Source: Brevundimonas pishanensis
Lineage (GTDB): Bacteria > Pseudomonadota > Alphaproteobacteria > Caulobacterales > Caulobacteraceae
Length of the DNA: 64,000 nt
Direction of reading: 5' to 3'
Assembly: GCF_022750635.1 (NCBI RefSeq)
Contig: NZ_JAJKBG010000001.1
Location: 620,001-684,000, forward strand
Shown here: one piece after another, positions 17,707 to 28,057 of the stretch
How the letters are laid out: each line of letters begins with the position of its first letter
Position numbering within the stretch: the first letter of the stretch is position 1
The notes under the pieces: model-generated
What the model was told of the DNA's origin: nothing
The model's input: the letters and a program-made list of their open reading frames with translations, nothing else
Databases searched by the model: none
Made by a program: the position numbers and the translations under genes

Positions 17707-18684
17707 ATGGCATTGATCTCCTATCTCCGCAGTTGGGCACTTATCGGTGCCCTGTTGCTGGCTATAATCTGCGTATCGGGTGGCCTGTTGGCGCTGCGCC
17801 GCCCATCCATGGCCGATTGGCCGCGCCTAGAGACCCAATCAGGCGACGGCTTCGGGGTATGGTTCTACGGCACATCTTCGCTGGCCTTTGTCGATCGGGA
17901 CGGGGCCTTTGTGCTTGACGGCTTCGTCAGCCGGCCTTCGATCGGGCGTATCATTTTCAGCCGTATCCGCGCCGACGACACCCTCGTCCGCCGGACGTTT
18001 TCGTCCAGCGGTGTCGGGTCGGTTTATGCTGTGCTGACCGCTCACAGCCACTACGATCACGCAATGGATGCGGCCGCCGTGGTTCGGCAGTTCGGCGGAG
18101 AGGTGTGGGGGACGGCGTCGACCGCCAAGATAGCCAGCGCAGAGGGCGTCGCTCATCGATTGGTCTCAGCAGGAGACGTGCTTCAGGCAGGCGGGTTCAC
18201 CGTGCGGGTCTTTGGCAACGGCCATTCGCCGGGTGGGATTGCCATGGATGATATCGGCGACGACTTTCAGGTTCCGGCCAAGGTGAAGGACTACCGTTAT
18301 GGCGGGGGCTTGGGTCTTCATCTGACCCGGGATCGTTGCCGGATTATGGTCATCCCGAGTTCAGGCATGCCTGACCGCGATCTGGCAGCTTATCCGGCGG
18401 ATGTGATCTTCCTGTCCATCGCGCAGCTTGGGCGTCAGGATGCGGACTATGTCCGCCGCTATTACGACGCCACGGTAAAGGCCAGCGGGGCCAGACTGGT
18501 CGTCCCGATACATTGGGACGACTTTACCCGTCCGTTGGCCAAGCCGCTTGTGCCCTTGCCGTATATGGTCGAGCGCACGGACAAGGCTATGCGCTATATT
18601 ATGGCGATCAAAGATGACGATGTTCAGGTGAGACTGTCCGTGGTCGGGAGCGCCCTTCAACTGCCGGCCCCTTGTAACGGCTAG
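17707..18684 (+). CDS. Membrane-anchored metallo-beta-lactamase-fold hydrolase
   Basis: A 325-residue protein with one N-terminal membrane helix or uncleaved signal (about 8-30), then an MBL-fold domain. The metal motif is HSHYDH at residues 113-118 (two His, Asp and His as in HxHxDH). Later conserved pieces include GNGHSPGG (third His) and VPIHWDDF near the C-terminus (last His). It resembles UlaG/phosphodiesterase-like members rather than lactamases. Substrate unknown. Its last 4 bases overlap the end of the convergent padR gene. Confidence 0.8.
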   Translation: MALISYLRSWALIGALLLAIICVSGGLLALRRPSMADWPRLETQSGDGFGVWFYGTSSLAFVDRDGAFVLDGFVSRPSIGRIIFSRIRADDTLVRRTFSSSGVGSVYAVLTAHSHYDHAMDAAAVVRQFGGEVWGTASTAKIASAEGVAHRLVSAGDVLQAGGFTVRVFGNGHSPGGIAMDDIGDDFQVPAKVKDYRYGGGLGLHLTRDRCRIMVIPSSGMPDRDLAAYPADVIFLSIAQLGRQDADYVRRYYDATVKASGARLVVPIHWDDFTRPLAKPLVPLPYMVERTDKAMRYIMAIKDDDVQVRLSVVGSALQLPAPCNG

Positions 18685-19226
18685 CTTGTCTTTAACAGGG
18701 TTAGCGCTTCGTCCAGAGTTTCCATCCAGCCGCGTTCGTGCCGGATGCCTGCCTTTAGGATTAGGTGTCGTAACTGGCTGGCTCGGTCGGTCAGGCCCTT
18801 CGCCACATCGCGACGTTCAAACGCTTCGTACTCGGCCAGTTTGGTGCGGTGGTGTTCAAGGCGCGTCTCAAGCGTTTTGATCAGAGCCAAATCTCCGCCC
18901 TGTCCGGTTTCCAGCACGGCTTCGGCCCTCAGCCTGACCATCAGGGTGTCGCGCAGAACGGGCACAGGGTCGTCTTGCCCCAGCCATTGCCGTAACGCCT
19001 CAAAGCCTTTGGGTAGGACGTGATAGTTGCGTTTGCGCCCGCGTGCATCGGCCTCGGCTTGCGAAGCGATCAGGCCTTCGGCTTCCAGTCGGCCCAGTTC
19101 CCGATAGATCTGCTGGTGGGTCGCCTGCCAGAAATGGCCGATCGATTTGTCGAACCGGCGCGCCAGATCGAGGCCGGAACCGGGCGATTCAATCAGGGCC
19201 GTCAACAAGGCGTGGGGCAGGGACAT
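18681..19226 (-). CDS. PadR-family transcriptional regulator
   Basis: A 181-residue winged-helix repressor. ATG 19226 gives the family start (MSLPHALLTALIESPGSGLDLARRF); a longer frame relies on TTG at 19274 and would overlap the palindrome described next. The helix-turn-helix includes IGHFWQATHQQIYRELGRLEAEG, followed by the wing with RKRNYHVLP. The C-terminal half is the PadR Vir-type dimerisation helix region. Members are usually repressors responding to small aromatic or lipophilic ligands. It is divergent from fadH, which is the likely target along with itself. Confidence 0.88.
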   Translation of the reverse strand: MSLPHALLTALIESPGSGLDLARRFDKSIGHFWQATHQQIYRELGRLEAEGLIASQAEADARGRKRNYHVLPKGFEALRQWLGQDDPVPVLRDTLMVRLRAEAVLETGQGGDLALIKTLETRLEHHRTKLAEYEAFERRDVAKGLTDRASQLRHLILKAGIRHERGWMETLDEALTLLKTS

Positions 19227-19266
19227 GCGGGCCAATAAAGCCTGTTCGACGGTAAATGCCAACGCC

Positions 19267-19286
19267 TTTTGCAACCAGTTGCAAAA
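19267..19286. promoter_or_regulatory. Perfect inverted repeat, probable PadR operator
   Basis: The 9-bp arms TTTTGCAAC (19267-19275) and GTTGCAAAA (19278-19286) are exact complements around CA. It sits 40 bases upstream of the padR ATG and 47 bases upstream of the fadH ATG, an ideal place to repress both divergent promoters. Binding by the adjacent PadR is inferred. Confidence 0.7.
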
Positions 19287-19330
19287 CTGGGCGAGTGATG
19301 GTCTAGATAGCCGCCAAAGACCCCACCTGA

Positions 19331-21355
<2,025 letters not shown>

Positions 21356-21374
21356 AGAAAAAGGGGAGGACACC

Positions 21375-21812
21375 ATGCTGAGCCAAGAGACAACTCTGAA
21401 CCCAAAAATCATCGAGACGCTGGAGCGCTGGCACGGCGTCGTCGAGAACAAGGACATGGAGACGCTGGCGGCCATCCTGCATCCGGACGCCGTCTTCCGC
21501 TCGCCCATGGCCTTTAAGGGCTATGAGAGCGCCGCAGCCGTCCTGCTGGTGCTCAGCAATGTGATCGAGGTGTTCGAGGACTTTACCTATCACCGCAGCT
21601 TTGCCGGAGCCGACGGTCAAAGCGTGGTCCTCGAGTTTTCGGCCAAGGTCGGTGACAAATCTCTGAAGGGGATCGACATGATCCAATTCGACGAGAACGG
21701 CCTGATCACCGACTTTGAAGTGATGGTACGTCCGTTCAACGGCCTACAGGCCTTGGGGGCCGCTATGGGGGCTCGCCTAGGGCATATGCTGCCCGCCTAT
21801 AAGGCCAGCTGA
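21375..21812 (+). CDS. SnoaL/NTF2-like fold protein
   Basis: A 145-residue cone-fold protein. ATG 21375 is preceded by a strong AAGGGGAGGA ribosome site, so the longer frame from 21282 is rejected. The pattern LERWHGVVENKDMETLAAILHPDAVFRSPMAFKGYE is typical of the family. Roles range from small-molecule isomerase to ligand carrier; none can be assigned. It lies 19 bases after fadH and should share its transcript and PadR control. Confidence 0.82.
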   Translation: MLSQETTLNPKIIETLERWHGVVENKDMETLAAILHPDAVFRSPMAFKGYESAAAVLLVLSNVIEVFEDFTYHRSFAGADGQSVVLEFSAKVGDKSLKGIDMIQFDENGLITDFEVMVRPFNGLQALGAAMGARLGHMLPAYKAS

Positions 21813-21980
21813 TTTTACAACTTTGGCGCGCGTCGTTAACGGAAACTAAACCATAAAAACTAAGTTAAACAGGAATTTGCGGGCAAATACTCAGTAATAC
21901 TACCTAGCAACGTAACACGGGTATGTAACGTTTTAGGGGGCAACGTGCGCAGGTAATGCGTTTGATCCGGAGCACCCCCC
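21813..21980 (+). promoter_or_regulatory. AT-rich leader and promoter region of the adhesin operon
   Basis: This 168-base stretch is visibly richer in A and T than its surroundings. A near-consensus CtrA-type box (TTAA, 7 bases, TAAAC) lies at 21836-21851. Two AACGT/ACGTT half-sites and repeated GTAAC words lie at 21908-21932. GGAG at 21969-21972 is the ribosome site 8 bases before the adhesin ATG. The regulatory reading is inference. Confidence 0.45.
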
Positions 21981-24900
21981 ATGCCCACTGCCGTCGTAAA
22001 TCCCTTCTCTGTCCTTGCGAAACTCGTCCCTTTTGGCGCGCCCTCGAGCGCGGGCCAGACGGTGCAGGCCAATGGCGTCCTTGATGCCTTTGGCGCTGAC
22101 CGTATCTTCCTGCGTGAAGCGGCCGGAAATATCACCGGCATGGTCCGGCAAGGGGCCGATCTGCTGGTTTATGGCCCTAATGGCGAAATCCTGACGGTCC
22201 AGAACTTCTATACCGGTGTCGAGGCCAAGCACCTGCTGTTGCTGGATGGCAATGGCGGCGTCGTTGCTATGGAGACCGCGGTCGTCTCCGACGGCCCGAT
22301 GGGGCTGTATTCCACCCAAGTCGCGGAACCGGCCCCGTTTGAAAGCCTGACCAACAGCCCTGATGGACGCGAGGGCTCCAGCGGCGGCGGCGCGGCTGCA
22401 GTCGTCGGAGGGTTGATGGCCGCCGGTTTCGCGGCCGCACTTTCGCAGGAAAGTGACGCTCCGACGTTCGACAGTCCGTTACCCGACACAACGCCGCCTG
22501 CAGCGCCCACAGGGCTGACATTTGCGGCGAACGGCACAAGCCTTAGCGGTACCGCAGAGCCCGGCTCGACTGTCACGGTGCGAAATGCTGCCGGTGCTGT
22601 GATCGGCAGTGCCCAGGTCGGCAATGACGGTCGGTTCACCGTCACTCTCTCCCCCGCGCTCGTTAACTCCGAAACGGTATCGGTCACGGCCACTGATCCC
22701 GCCAACAACACTTCCACCCCGTCCAGCGCCACGGCCCCCGACCTGACCGCCCCTAACGCGGCGACGGATGTGGTCGTGGCAGCCGACGGCGAGACGGTTA
22801 CCGGCAAGGGCGAAGCTTGGGCCACGGTCGAGATCAGGAACAGCCAGGACGCGGTTGTCGGCACCGGACAGGTTGGCGCGGACGGGACCTTCACCGTCAC
22901 CCTCGAACCCTCCCAAGTTGACGGCAGCAGCGTCAGCGTTGTGCTGACCGACGCTGCAGGCAACGACTCCGCGCCGACGACGGCGGTGTCTCCGGACCTC
23001 ACGGCACCGGATGCGCCGACCGATCTGCTGGTAGGAGCGGATGGTGACACCCTGTCGGGTCGCGGTGAAGCCGGAGCGGACGTCGAGGTGCGCGACGCTC
23101 AAAACGCGGTTATCGGTACGGGGCGCGTTAATCCGGATGGCACATTCAGCGTAACGCTTGATCCGGCCCAGACCGAGGGCGGGACCGTCAGCGTCGTTCT
23201 CAAGGATGCGGCTGGCAATACCTCTGCGCCGGCAACCGCTACCGCGCCCGATTTGGGTGTCGAGCCCGAGCCGCTGGGCACGCCCACTCTCGATATTCCC
23301 GAAGCGGCGGACGACATTGACGCGGTCGATCTCGATGACGGGATCGACGCCCGTGTCGGTCTGCCGAGCGGCACCAATGTGGGTGACACTATCGTCATCA
23401 CACTGACCTCGAACGGGGTCTCGACCGACGTTACCCACGTCGTCATCGGTGATGATATTGCACTGGGCTATGCCAACATTAACCTCGGTGCCACCTATGC
23501 GGACGGCTTCTATTCCGTCGTGGCGATCCTGCGCACCGCTGACGGTCGCGACAGTCCCCCATCCACGCCGGTAACCTTCAACCTGTCGGGCGACGAGGGA
23601 TCGTATGGCGGTACCCCGCTGGGTCGCCCCGACCTGACGATTGACGAGGCCGCAGACGGCGTGGACGCCGGTGAACTGGCCGATGGTATCGAGGCACGCG
23701 TCAGCCTGCCGCAAGGGGCCGACGTTGGTCAGACCATCACGGTCACCATGACGTCCGGCACCGACACCTATCAGGTCACCCACGTCATCATCGGTGACGA
23801 CATTGCCCTCGGCTATGCGAGCATCAATCTGGGATCGACCTATCCTGACGGTGCCTATTCGGTGGTGGCGGTCATCACCGCACCGGACGGGCGTGTCAGC
23901 CCAGCCTCGACTGCGGTGACGTTCGACATTTCGACGACCGGCGGGATTACCATTGGCACCAATGAAGCCGAACTGAGCGAGATGATCCCCGATGTTGCCG
24001 TTACCGGGCAACTGGCCTTCTCGAACGCCGTCAATGGTCAGGTCACTCTCGGCCTCCCGGATGCTCAGGGCCTGACGTCGCAAGGCGAGGCCATCACCTG
24101 GCAGTTCGCAGCCGATGGCACGCTGCAAGGCATGGCAGGAACGCGCCTTGTTCTGTCTGTGAGCATGAGCGCGACCGGAGCCTATTCGCTCCAGATTCAC
24201 AGCGGGATCGATCACCTTGATGCTGATGTGAAGGCTATCAATATTCCGGTCACCGTCACCGACGCATCGGGTTCCTCCACCGGTACCCTCGTGATCAATG
24301 TCGAGGACGGTGCGCCACTGAACGGCGGACCGATCACGCTCGCGCCTGCTGGTCCAACCACTCTAGCCGGCAGTCTGTTGGTGGATGTGGGTCTGGACGG
24401 CGGCACGCTGCAGAGCGTGACGGTCGATGGCGTGACCTTTACCCTTGAGGCTGAAGGTACTTTGGATGTTATCGGCACCTCCGATACCATCACCTCCTAC
24501 GCGCTGGATCAAGGCAATCTGCTGCTGACAACCACGCGGGGCGAGACGGTTACCGTAAACCTCACGACGGGCGAATATAACGTTCTGGTCACGGGTATTA
24601 CTCCCCCGCCATCCGTGCCGGGTACAGCACCGCTGGTCGATGTCGGTGGCAGTTCGGGACTGGGAAATGTTCTCCAGCTGAATCTGCTGGGCATTGTCGG
24701 TCTGTCCAAAGATCAGGCGATTACGGTCGCCGATGCCGACAATGACATCACCAGCCTGGAGTTGGAGTTCTCGGGACTGACCTTGCTCAGCGGTAGTCCG
24801 TTCCGTTGGGACGGCGCGCTGGCCGATGAACTGGGGTTGAGAGTCATCCCGGGCACGGGCCTGAACAGTGGTCGCATCACTATTTCCAGCACCACTACGG

Positions 24901-26654
24901 GCGGCACCATTGATGCATTCAAGCTGAATGAACTTCTGGGCACCCTGACGCTCAATCCGAGCATTCTGGGTGGACTGCTGCCCATCGATCTGTCGCTGTT
25001 CCAGAGCTTGACGGCGCGGGTCGTCGACGCACAGGGCCAAGAGGGTGACGCGATCGACTTCACCCTGATCGATGCGGGCGTGGCCAATAACCTGTTGAAT
25101 GGTGTGCTGCCCAACGAGGTCCGCCAAGGCGACGACAATGCGAACACCTTGAACGGTCTGGACGTCAATCTGGGGCAGGGGCTCGATAACCGTATTTATG
25201 GTTATGGGGGCGACGATATCCTCAATGGCGCGCGCGGCAACGACCTGCTGCGCGGCGGCTCGGGCAATGACACCCTTAATGGCGGAGCCGGCAATGACAT
25301 TCTGATCGGTGGTGCCGGCAACGACATTCTGACCGGCGGCGAAGGCAGCGATGTCTTCCGGTTCGAGCGGGGTGATATCGCGCTGGGCGTGGTGGAGACG
25401 GATGTGATCACCGACTTCAACGCCGCTGCACTGGCAAGTGGCGGAGATATCCTCGACCTGTCCGATATCCTGCTGGGTGAAGGCCGTATCGGCCAGAGCG
25501 CGGGCAATCTGACCAACTTCCTGCATTTTGTGCAGACGGCAGAGGGCACGGAAATCCACATCGCCTATCGCGGTGGTTTCAGCGGCGGTTACAACCCCCT
25601 GCTGGTGGACCACAAAATCCTGTTGGCCGGTGTGGATCTGGTCGGGGCAGGAGCCAGCGATCTGGGCATTATCTCCCGGCTGCTGCTGGACGGTAAACTG
25701 GTGGTCGACAGTGCAACCCAGCCGGCAGGTGCTCCGCCCGCCGCTGACCTGACGATCGAAGGAAGCTTCGTTGACGGGGATGGCGACGCCGGTCAGTCGA
25801 CGGTGATCGTAAGCGACGATAACATCGGCAATCCGTCGGCCAATGGTGCACCCGCCCTCGGCGCGGAAGCGGCCCTTCTGCAGCCATTGCTTGGCGGGAC
25901 GTTCGCCGACTATGACCTGGGCCAACAGGATCTGAGCGTCGCCGACCCCGACAACAATCTGGCGAAGGTGTCGCTGGAGTTCCGCTCCTTGGTGGGCGTG
26001 AGCCTCAGCCAGATTGCCTTCGGTTATGATGCAACCCTGGCCCATGCACTCGGTTACACGGTCAAACTGGTCCCGCTGGATGGTGTTCTGGGTGTCGTGC
26101 TGCCGGGTATCCGGTTGGAAGTCACCGCTGCCAACGGCCTTACGCTCGACAACGAGCAGATCAACCTCTTCCTGCGGACCGTGCACCTGACCAATGGTGA
26201 CGGCGGCCTGTTCGATGAGTCCCTGCTCAGTCTGGGCGTATTGAACGCCACGACCCTGACGGCCACCGATGTCTGGGGCGCTTCTGCCAGCGACTCGCTT
26301 GGCAACCTGCTCACCGTCAATGCGCTGACCACACTGCTGGGTGGCGGCGGAGCAAGCTCGTTCTCCTATCTCGCCGAGTCCTTCGAGGTCGGCGATGAGG
26401 GTATCGATGTGCAGGCTCTACTCGGCGATCTGGAGGGCGCAGCCAATGATGCGTTCGACCTTGATGGCTCCGGTGACAGCTTCCGTTCGTTGGCCCACTC
26501 GGTGCTCGAAGATACCGAACAGGTGATCGGTGACGTAGGCGACAGTCTGGCACCGGCCCACACGGCCTTTGATCCGGCATTCGAACCCTTGCCCGACCTG
26601 GCTGTCCCGCAAGACTGGGGCACGCCGGTCGACGATCACCTTCAGACCCTGTGA
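21981..26654 (+). CDS. BapA/LapA-like type I-secreted repeat adhesin
   Basis: A 1557-residue acidic surface protein. Residues 1-105 match the BapA/Bap/LapF prefix-like domain (NPFSVLAKLVPFG at the start), followed by a Gly/Ala-rich segment (about 132-152). Then come three 85-residue bacterial Ig-like repeats (169-423), two 115-residue repeats (432-661), a beta-rich region, a domain at about 883-1040, RTX nonapeptides (1074-1128) and a VC_A0849-like type I secretion target domain (about 1125-1245, including GDILDLSDILLGEG and DGKLVVDS). A further 310 residues follow, including a second copy of the 883-1040 domain. No Sec signal is seen. Secretion by the adjacent TolC/ABC/HlyD system and a role in biofilm or surface attachment are strong inferences. 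Confidence 0.9.
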   Translation: MPTAVVNPFSVLAKLVPFGAPSSAGQTVQANGVLDAFGADRIFLREAAGNITGMVRQGADLLVYGPNGEILTVQNFYTGVEAKHLLLLDGNGGVVAMETAVVSDGPMGLYSTQVAEPAPFESLTNSPDGREGSSGGGAAAVVGGLMAAGFAAALSQESDAPTFDSPLPDTTPPAAPTGLTFAANGTSLSGTAEPGSTVTVRNAAGAVIGSAQVGNDGRFTVTLSPALVNSETVSVTATDPANNTSTPSSATAPDLTAPNAATDVVVAADGETVTGKGEAWATVEIRNSQDAVVGTGQVGADGTFTVTLEPSQVDGSSVSVVLTDAAGNDSAPTTAVSPDLTAPDAPTDLLVGADGDTLSGRGEAGADVEVRDAQNAVIGTGRVNPDGTFSVTLDPAQTEGGTVSVVLKDAAGNTSAPATATAPDLGVEPEPLGTPTLDIPEAADDIDAVDLDDGIDARVGLPSGTNVGDTIVITLTSNGVSTDVTHVVIGDDIALGYANINLGATYADGFYSVVAILRTADGRDSPPSTPVTFNLSGDEGSYGGTPLGRPDLTIDEAADGVDAGELADGIEARVSLPQGADVGQTITVTMTSGTDTYQVTHVIIGDDIALGYASINLGSTYPDGAYSVVAVITAPDGRVSPASTAVTFDISTTGGITIGTNEAELSEMIPDVAVTGQLAFSNAVNGQVTLGLPDAQGLTSQGEAITWQFAADGTLQGMAGTRLVLSVSMSATGAYSLQIHSGIDHLDADVKAINIPVTVTDASGSSTGTLVINVEDGAPLNGGPITLAPAGPTTLAGSLLVDVGLDGGTLQSVTVDGVTFTLEAEGTLDVIGTSDTITSYALDQGNLLLTTTRGETVTVNLTTGEYNVLVTGITPPPSVPGTAPLVDVGGSSGLGNVLQLNLLGIVGLSKDQAITVADADNDITSLELEFSGLTLLSGSPFRWDGALADELGLRVIPGTGLNSGRITISSTTTGGTIDAFKLNELLGTLTLNPSILGGLLPIDLSLFQSLTARVVDAQGQEGDAIDFTLIDAGVANNLLNGVLPNEVRQGDDNANTLNGLDVNLGQGLDNRIYGYGGDDILNGARGNDLLRGGSGNDTLNGGAGNDILIGGAGNDILTGGEGSDVFRFERGDIALGVVETDVITDFNAAALASGGDILDLSDILLGEGRIGQSAGNLTNFLHFVQTAEGTEIHIAYRGGFSGGYNPLLVDHKILLAGVDLVGAGASDLGIISRLLLDGKLVVDSATQPAGAPPAADLTIEGSFVDGDGDAGQSTVIVSDDNIGNPSANGAPALGAEAALLQPLLGGTFADYDLGQQDLSVADPDNNLAKVSLEFRSLVGVSLSQIAFGYDATLAHALGYTVKLVPLDGVLGVVLPGIRLEVTAANGLTLDNEQINLFLRTVHLTNGDGGLFDESLLSLGVLNATTLTATDVWGASASDSLGNLLTVNALTTLLGGGGASSFSYLAESFEVGDEGIDVQALLGDLEGAANDAFDLDGSGDSFRSLAHSVLEDTEQVIGDVGDSLAPAHTAFDPAFEPLPDLAVPQDWGTPVDDHLQTL
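22485..23249 (+). repeat. Three tandem 255-bp units coding Ig-like repeats
   Basis: The Asp-containing boundary recurs at residues 169, 254, 339 and 424, an exact 85-residue period. Shared landmarks are SGTAEPG/TGKGEAW/SGRGEAG and DGRFTVTL/DGTFTVTL/DGTFSVTL. DNA identity between units is only moderate, so the duplication is not recent. Confidence 0.88.
23274..23963 (+). repeat. Two tandem 345-bp units in the adhesin
   Basis: Residues 432-546 and 547-661 align end to end. Both contain an EAAD segment, a DGI(D/E)ARV segment, THV(V/I)IGDDIALGYA and a DG(F/A)YSVVA strand. The period is 115 residues. These look like Ig-type extender domains. Confidence 0.85.
25200..25364 (+). repeat. RTX calcium-binding nonapeptide array
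   Basis: Codons 1074-1128 encode about six consecutive GGxGxDxLx units (for example GGSGNDTLN, GGAGNDILI, GGAGNDILT). Such arrays form a calcium-bound beta-roll outside the cell after type I secretion. Confidence 0.93.
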
Positions 26655-26660
26655 CGCAGG

Positions 26661-26688
26661 CGGCGGCACCCGTGCACGGGTGCCGCCG
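26661..26688. repeat. Perfect 28-bp palindrome between adhesin and tolC-like gene
   Basis: CGGCGGCACCCGTG (26661-26674) is followed directly by its exact inverse complement (26675-26688), starting 6 bases after the adhesin stop. There is no T-run after it, so it may be an mRNA 3' stabiliser or a partial transcription attenuator between the adhesin and its exporter genes. Confidence 0.8.
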
Positions 26689-26776
26689 ACCAGCACAAAG
26701 CTTTGCTACTCAATTCCATATTTCAGCGTTATCTAATTTCAATCTGAGTCGTTCGTATCTGCTGTGGGGGCATAAA

Positions 26777-28057
26777 GTGCAGGTTTCCAAGGTTTCCCTT
26801 TCGTGCAGCCTCGCCGTCGCTCTGTGTCTGGGTGCATTGGGGACCACTCAGGCTGTGGCACGCGATCCGGCGGGAGAGGCCGAAATGGCCGCCGCTGTCC
26901 GCGAGGCCCTGCGCCGCGATCCGGCAGCCCGCGCCTCTTTGGCCGAGGTCGAAGTCGCCGAGGTGGAGGGCGATATTGCGCGTAACGGCTATCTGCCCGC
27001 CATTAATGCCTCCGCAGGTCCGGAGTCTTCCGGCGTCGGTTATGACGTCAGCATTTCGCAAACCCTGTATGACTGGGGTCAAGTCCGCAGCAGCGTCGAT
27101 CGCGCCGATGCGCTTACCGCGGAGCAACGCGCCAACTATCGCATCAAGCGGGATGATATCGCCCTTCAGACCGTCGAGCTTTGGCTGGATATCGCGCAGG
27201 GCCGCGCCCAACTTGATCTGGCGCGCGGGCACGTCGAACGCCTCACCCGACTTCAGTCCATGGCTCAGGAGCGGGTCGCGGGCCGGTTCTCCGATCAGGC
27301 AGAACTGGGCCGTGCCAGTCTGGCTCTGTCGACGGCACAGGCCACACGCGCACGCCTGAACGGGGACCTCGCCGAGGCCGAGAGCGCGTTTGAAGTCGTC
27401 GTCGGCTATCCCGCCACGCGGGTGCTGATCCCGGATCAACCGGCTTTCATGGCGCAGGTTGCTACAGAGCCTCAGTTGGAGGCCGCCATCACCGCTTCGC
27501 CGCTCTATAAACGTGCGGTCTATAATGCCGAAGCTGCCGATGCGGCCTATCGTAACTCGCGCTCCTCGGCGTTGCCGCGACTGGTGGTCGAGGGATCGGT
27601 TCAAAAGCGCGAGATCGGCGGGCGTCTGATTGACGATTCCTCCATTGGTTTGCGGCTTCGGATGTCGACCCAGCAGGGCCTGTCCGCCTTCCAGCGTCCG
27701 CGTCTGGAAGAGGCGCGCCGTGACGCCGCCCAACTGGGCACCGAAACGATCGCGCGCGAGTTGAAGCGCAAGGTCGCCTCCCTGCAGGTGAGCGACCGCG
27801 CACTGGACAGCCGTATCGATGCCTTGGCCGACCAAGTCAGCCAGTCGGACAGTGTGCGCACCACCTATGCCGAGCAATTCATCGTCGGCCGTCGCGACAT
27901 TCAGGATCTGGTCCTGATGGAGAACGAGTATTTCGAGGCAGAGCGCCAGATCGTCGAACTGACGATTGAACGCCTCCGGACCCAGTATCGAGTGGCCGCC
28001 CAACTCGGCCTTCTGGCCGACAGCTTCGCTCCGGCAATGGAGCGTGCCAGCCGATGA
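26777..28057 (+). CDS. TolC-family outer-membrane channel of the type I system
   Basis: A 426-residue outer-membrane efflux protein. The start is GTG 26777, behind a GTGGGGG purine-rich site; it yields a signal peptide with cleavage near TQAVA|RDPAG. An upstream ATG at 26651 would overlap the adhesin end and disrupt the signal. Long helices and coiled-coil repeats (LARGHVERLTRLQSMAQERVAGRFSDQAELGRA, and a matching second half) plus the strand SISQTLYDWGQVR are typical of the TolC/LapE group. It forms the outer-membrane exit duct for the adhesin. The stop overlaps the next start as ATGA. Confidence 0.9.
   Translation: MQVSKVSLSCSLAVALCLGALGTTQAVARDPAGEAEMAAAVREALRRDPAARASLAEVEVAEVEGDIARNGYLPAINASAGPESSGVGYDVSISQTLYDWGQVRSSVDRADALTAEQRANYRIKRDDIALQTVELWLDIAQGRAQLDLARGHVERLTRLQSMAQERVAGRFSDQAELGRASLALSTAQATRARLNGDLAEAESAFEVVVGYPATRVLIPDQPAFMAQVATEPQLEAAITASPLYKRAVYNAEAADAAYRNSRSSALPRLVVEGSVQKREIGGRLIDDSSIGLRLRMSTQQGLSAFQRPRLEEARRDAAQLGTETIARELKRKVASLQVSDRALDSRIDALADQVSQSDSVRTTYAEQFIVGRRDIQDLVLMENEYFEAERQIVELTIERLRTQYRVAAQLGLLADSFAPAMERASR

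Noticed and set aside
25200..25364. CRISPR-like or tandem DNA repeat
   Set aside because: The periodicity is at the 9-residue protein level (RTX) and lacks direct repeats with unique spacers.
24363..26186. 607-residue minus-strand open frame opposite the adhesin
   Set aside because: It is the antisense shadow of the adhesin coding frame; composition (His, Gln, Arg-rich, no domain) is that of a reverse frame in GC-rich DNA.
21981..26654. RTX toxin (pore-forming haemolysin or protease)
   Set aside because: No toxin, lipase or metalloprotease domain is seen; the prefix domain and Ig-like repeats with LapBCE-type export genes fit an adhesin.
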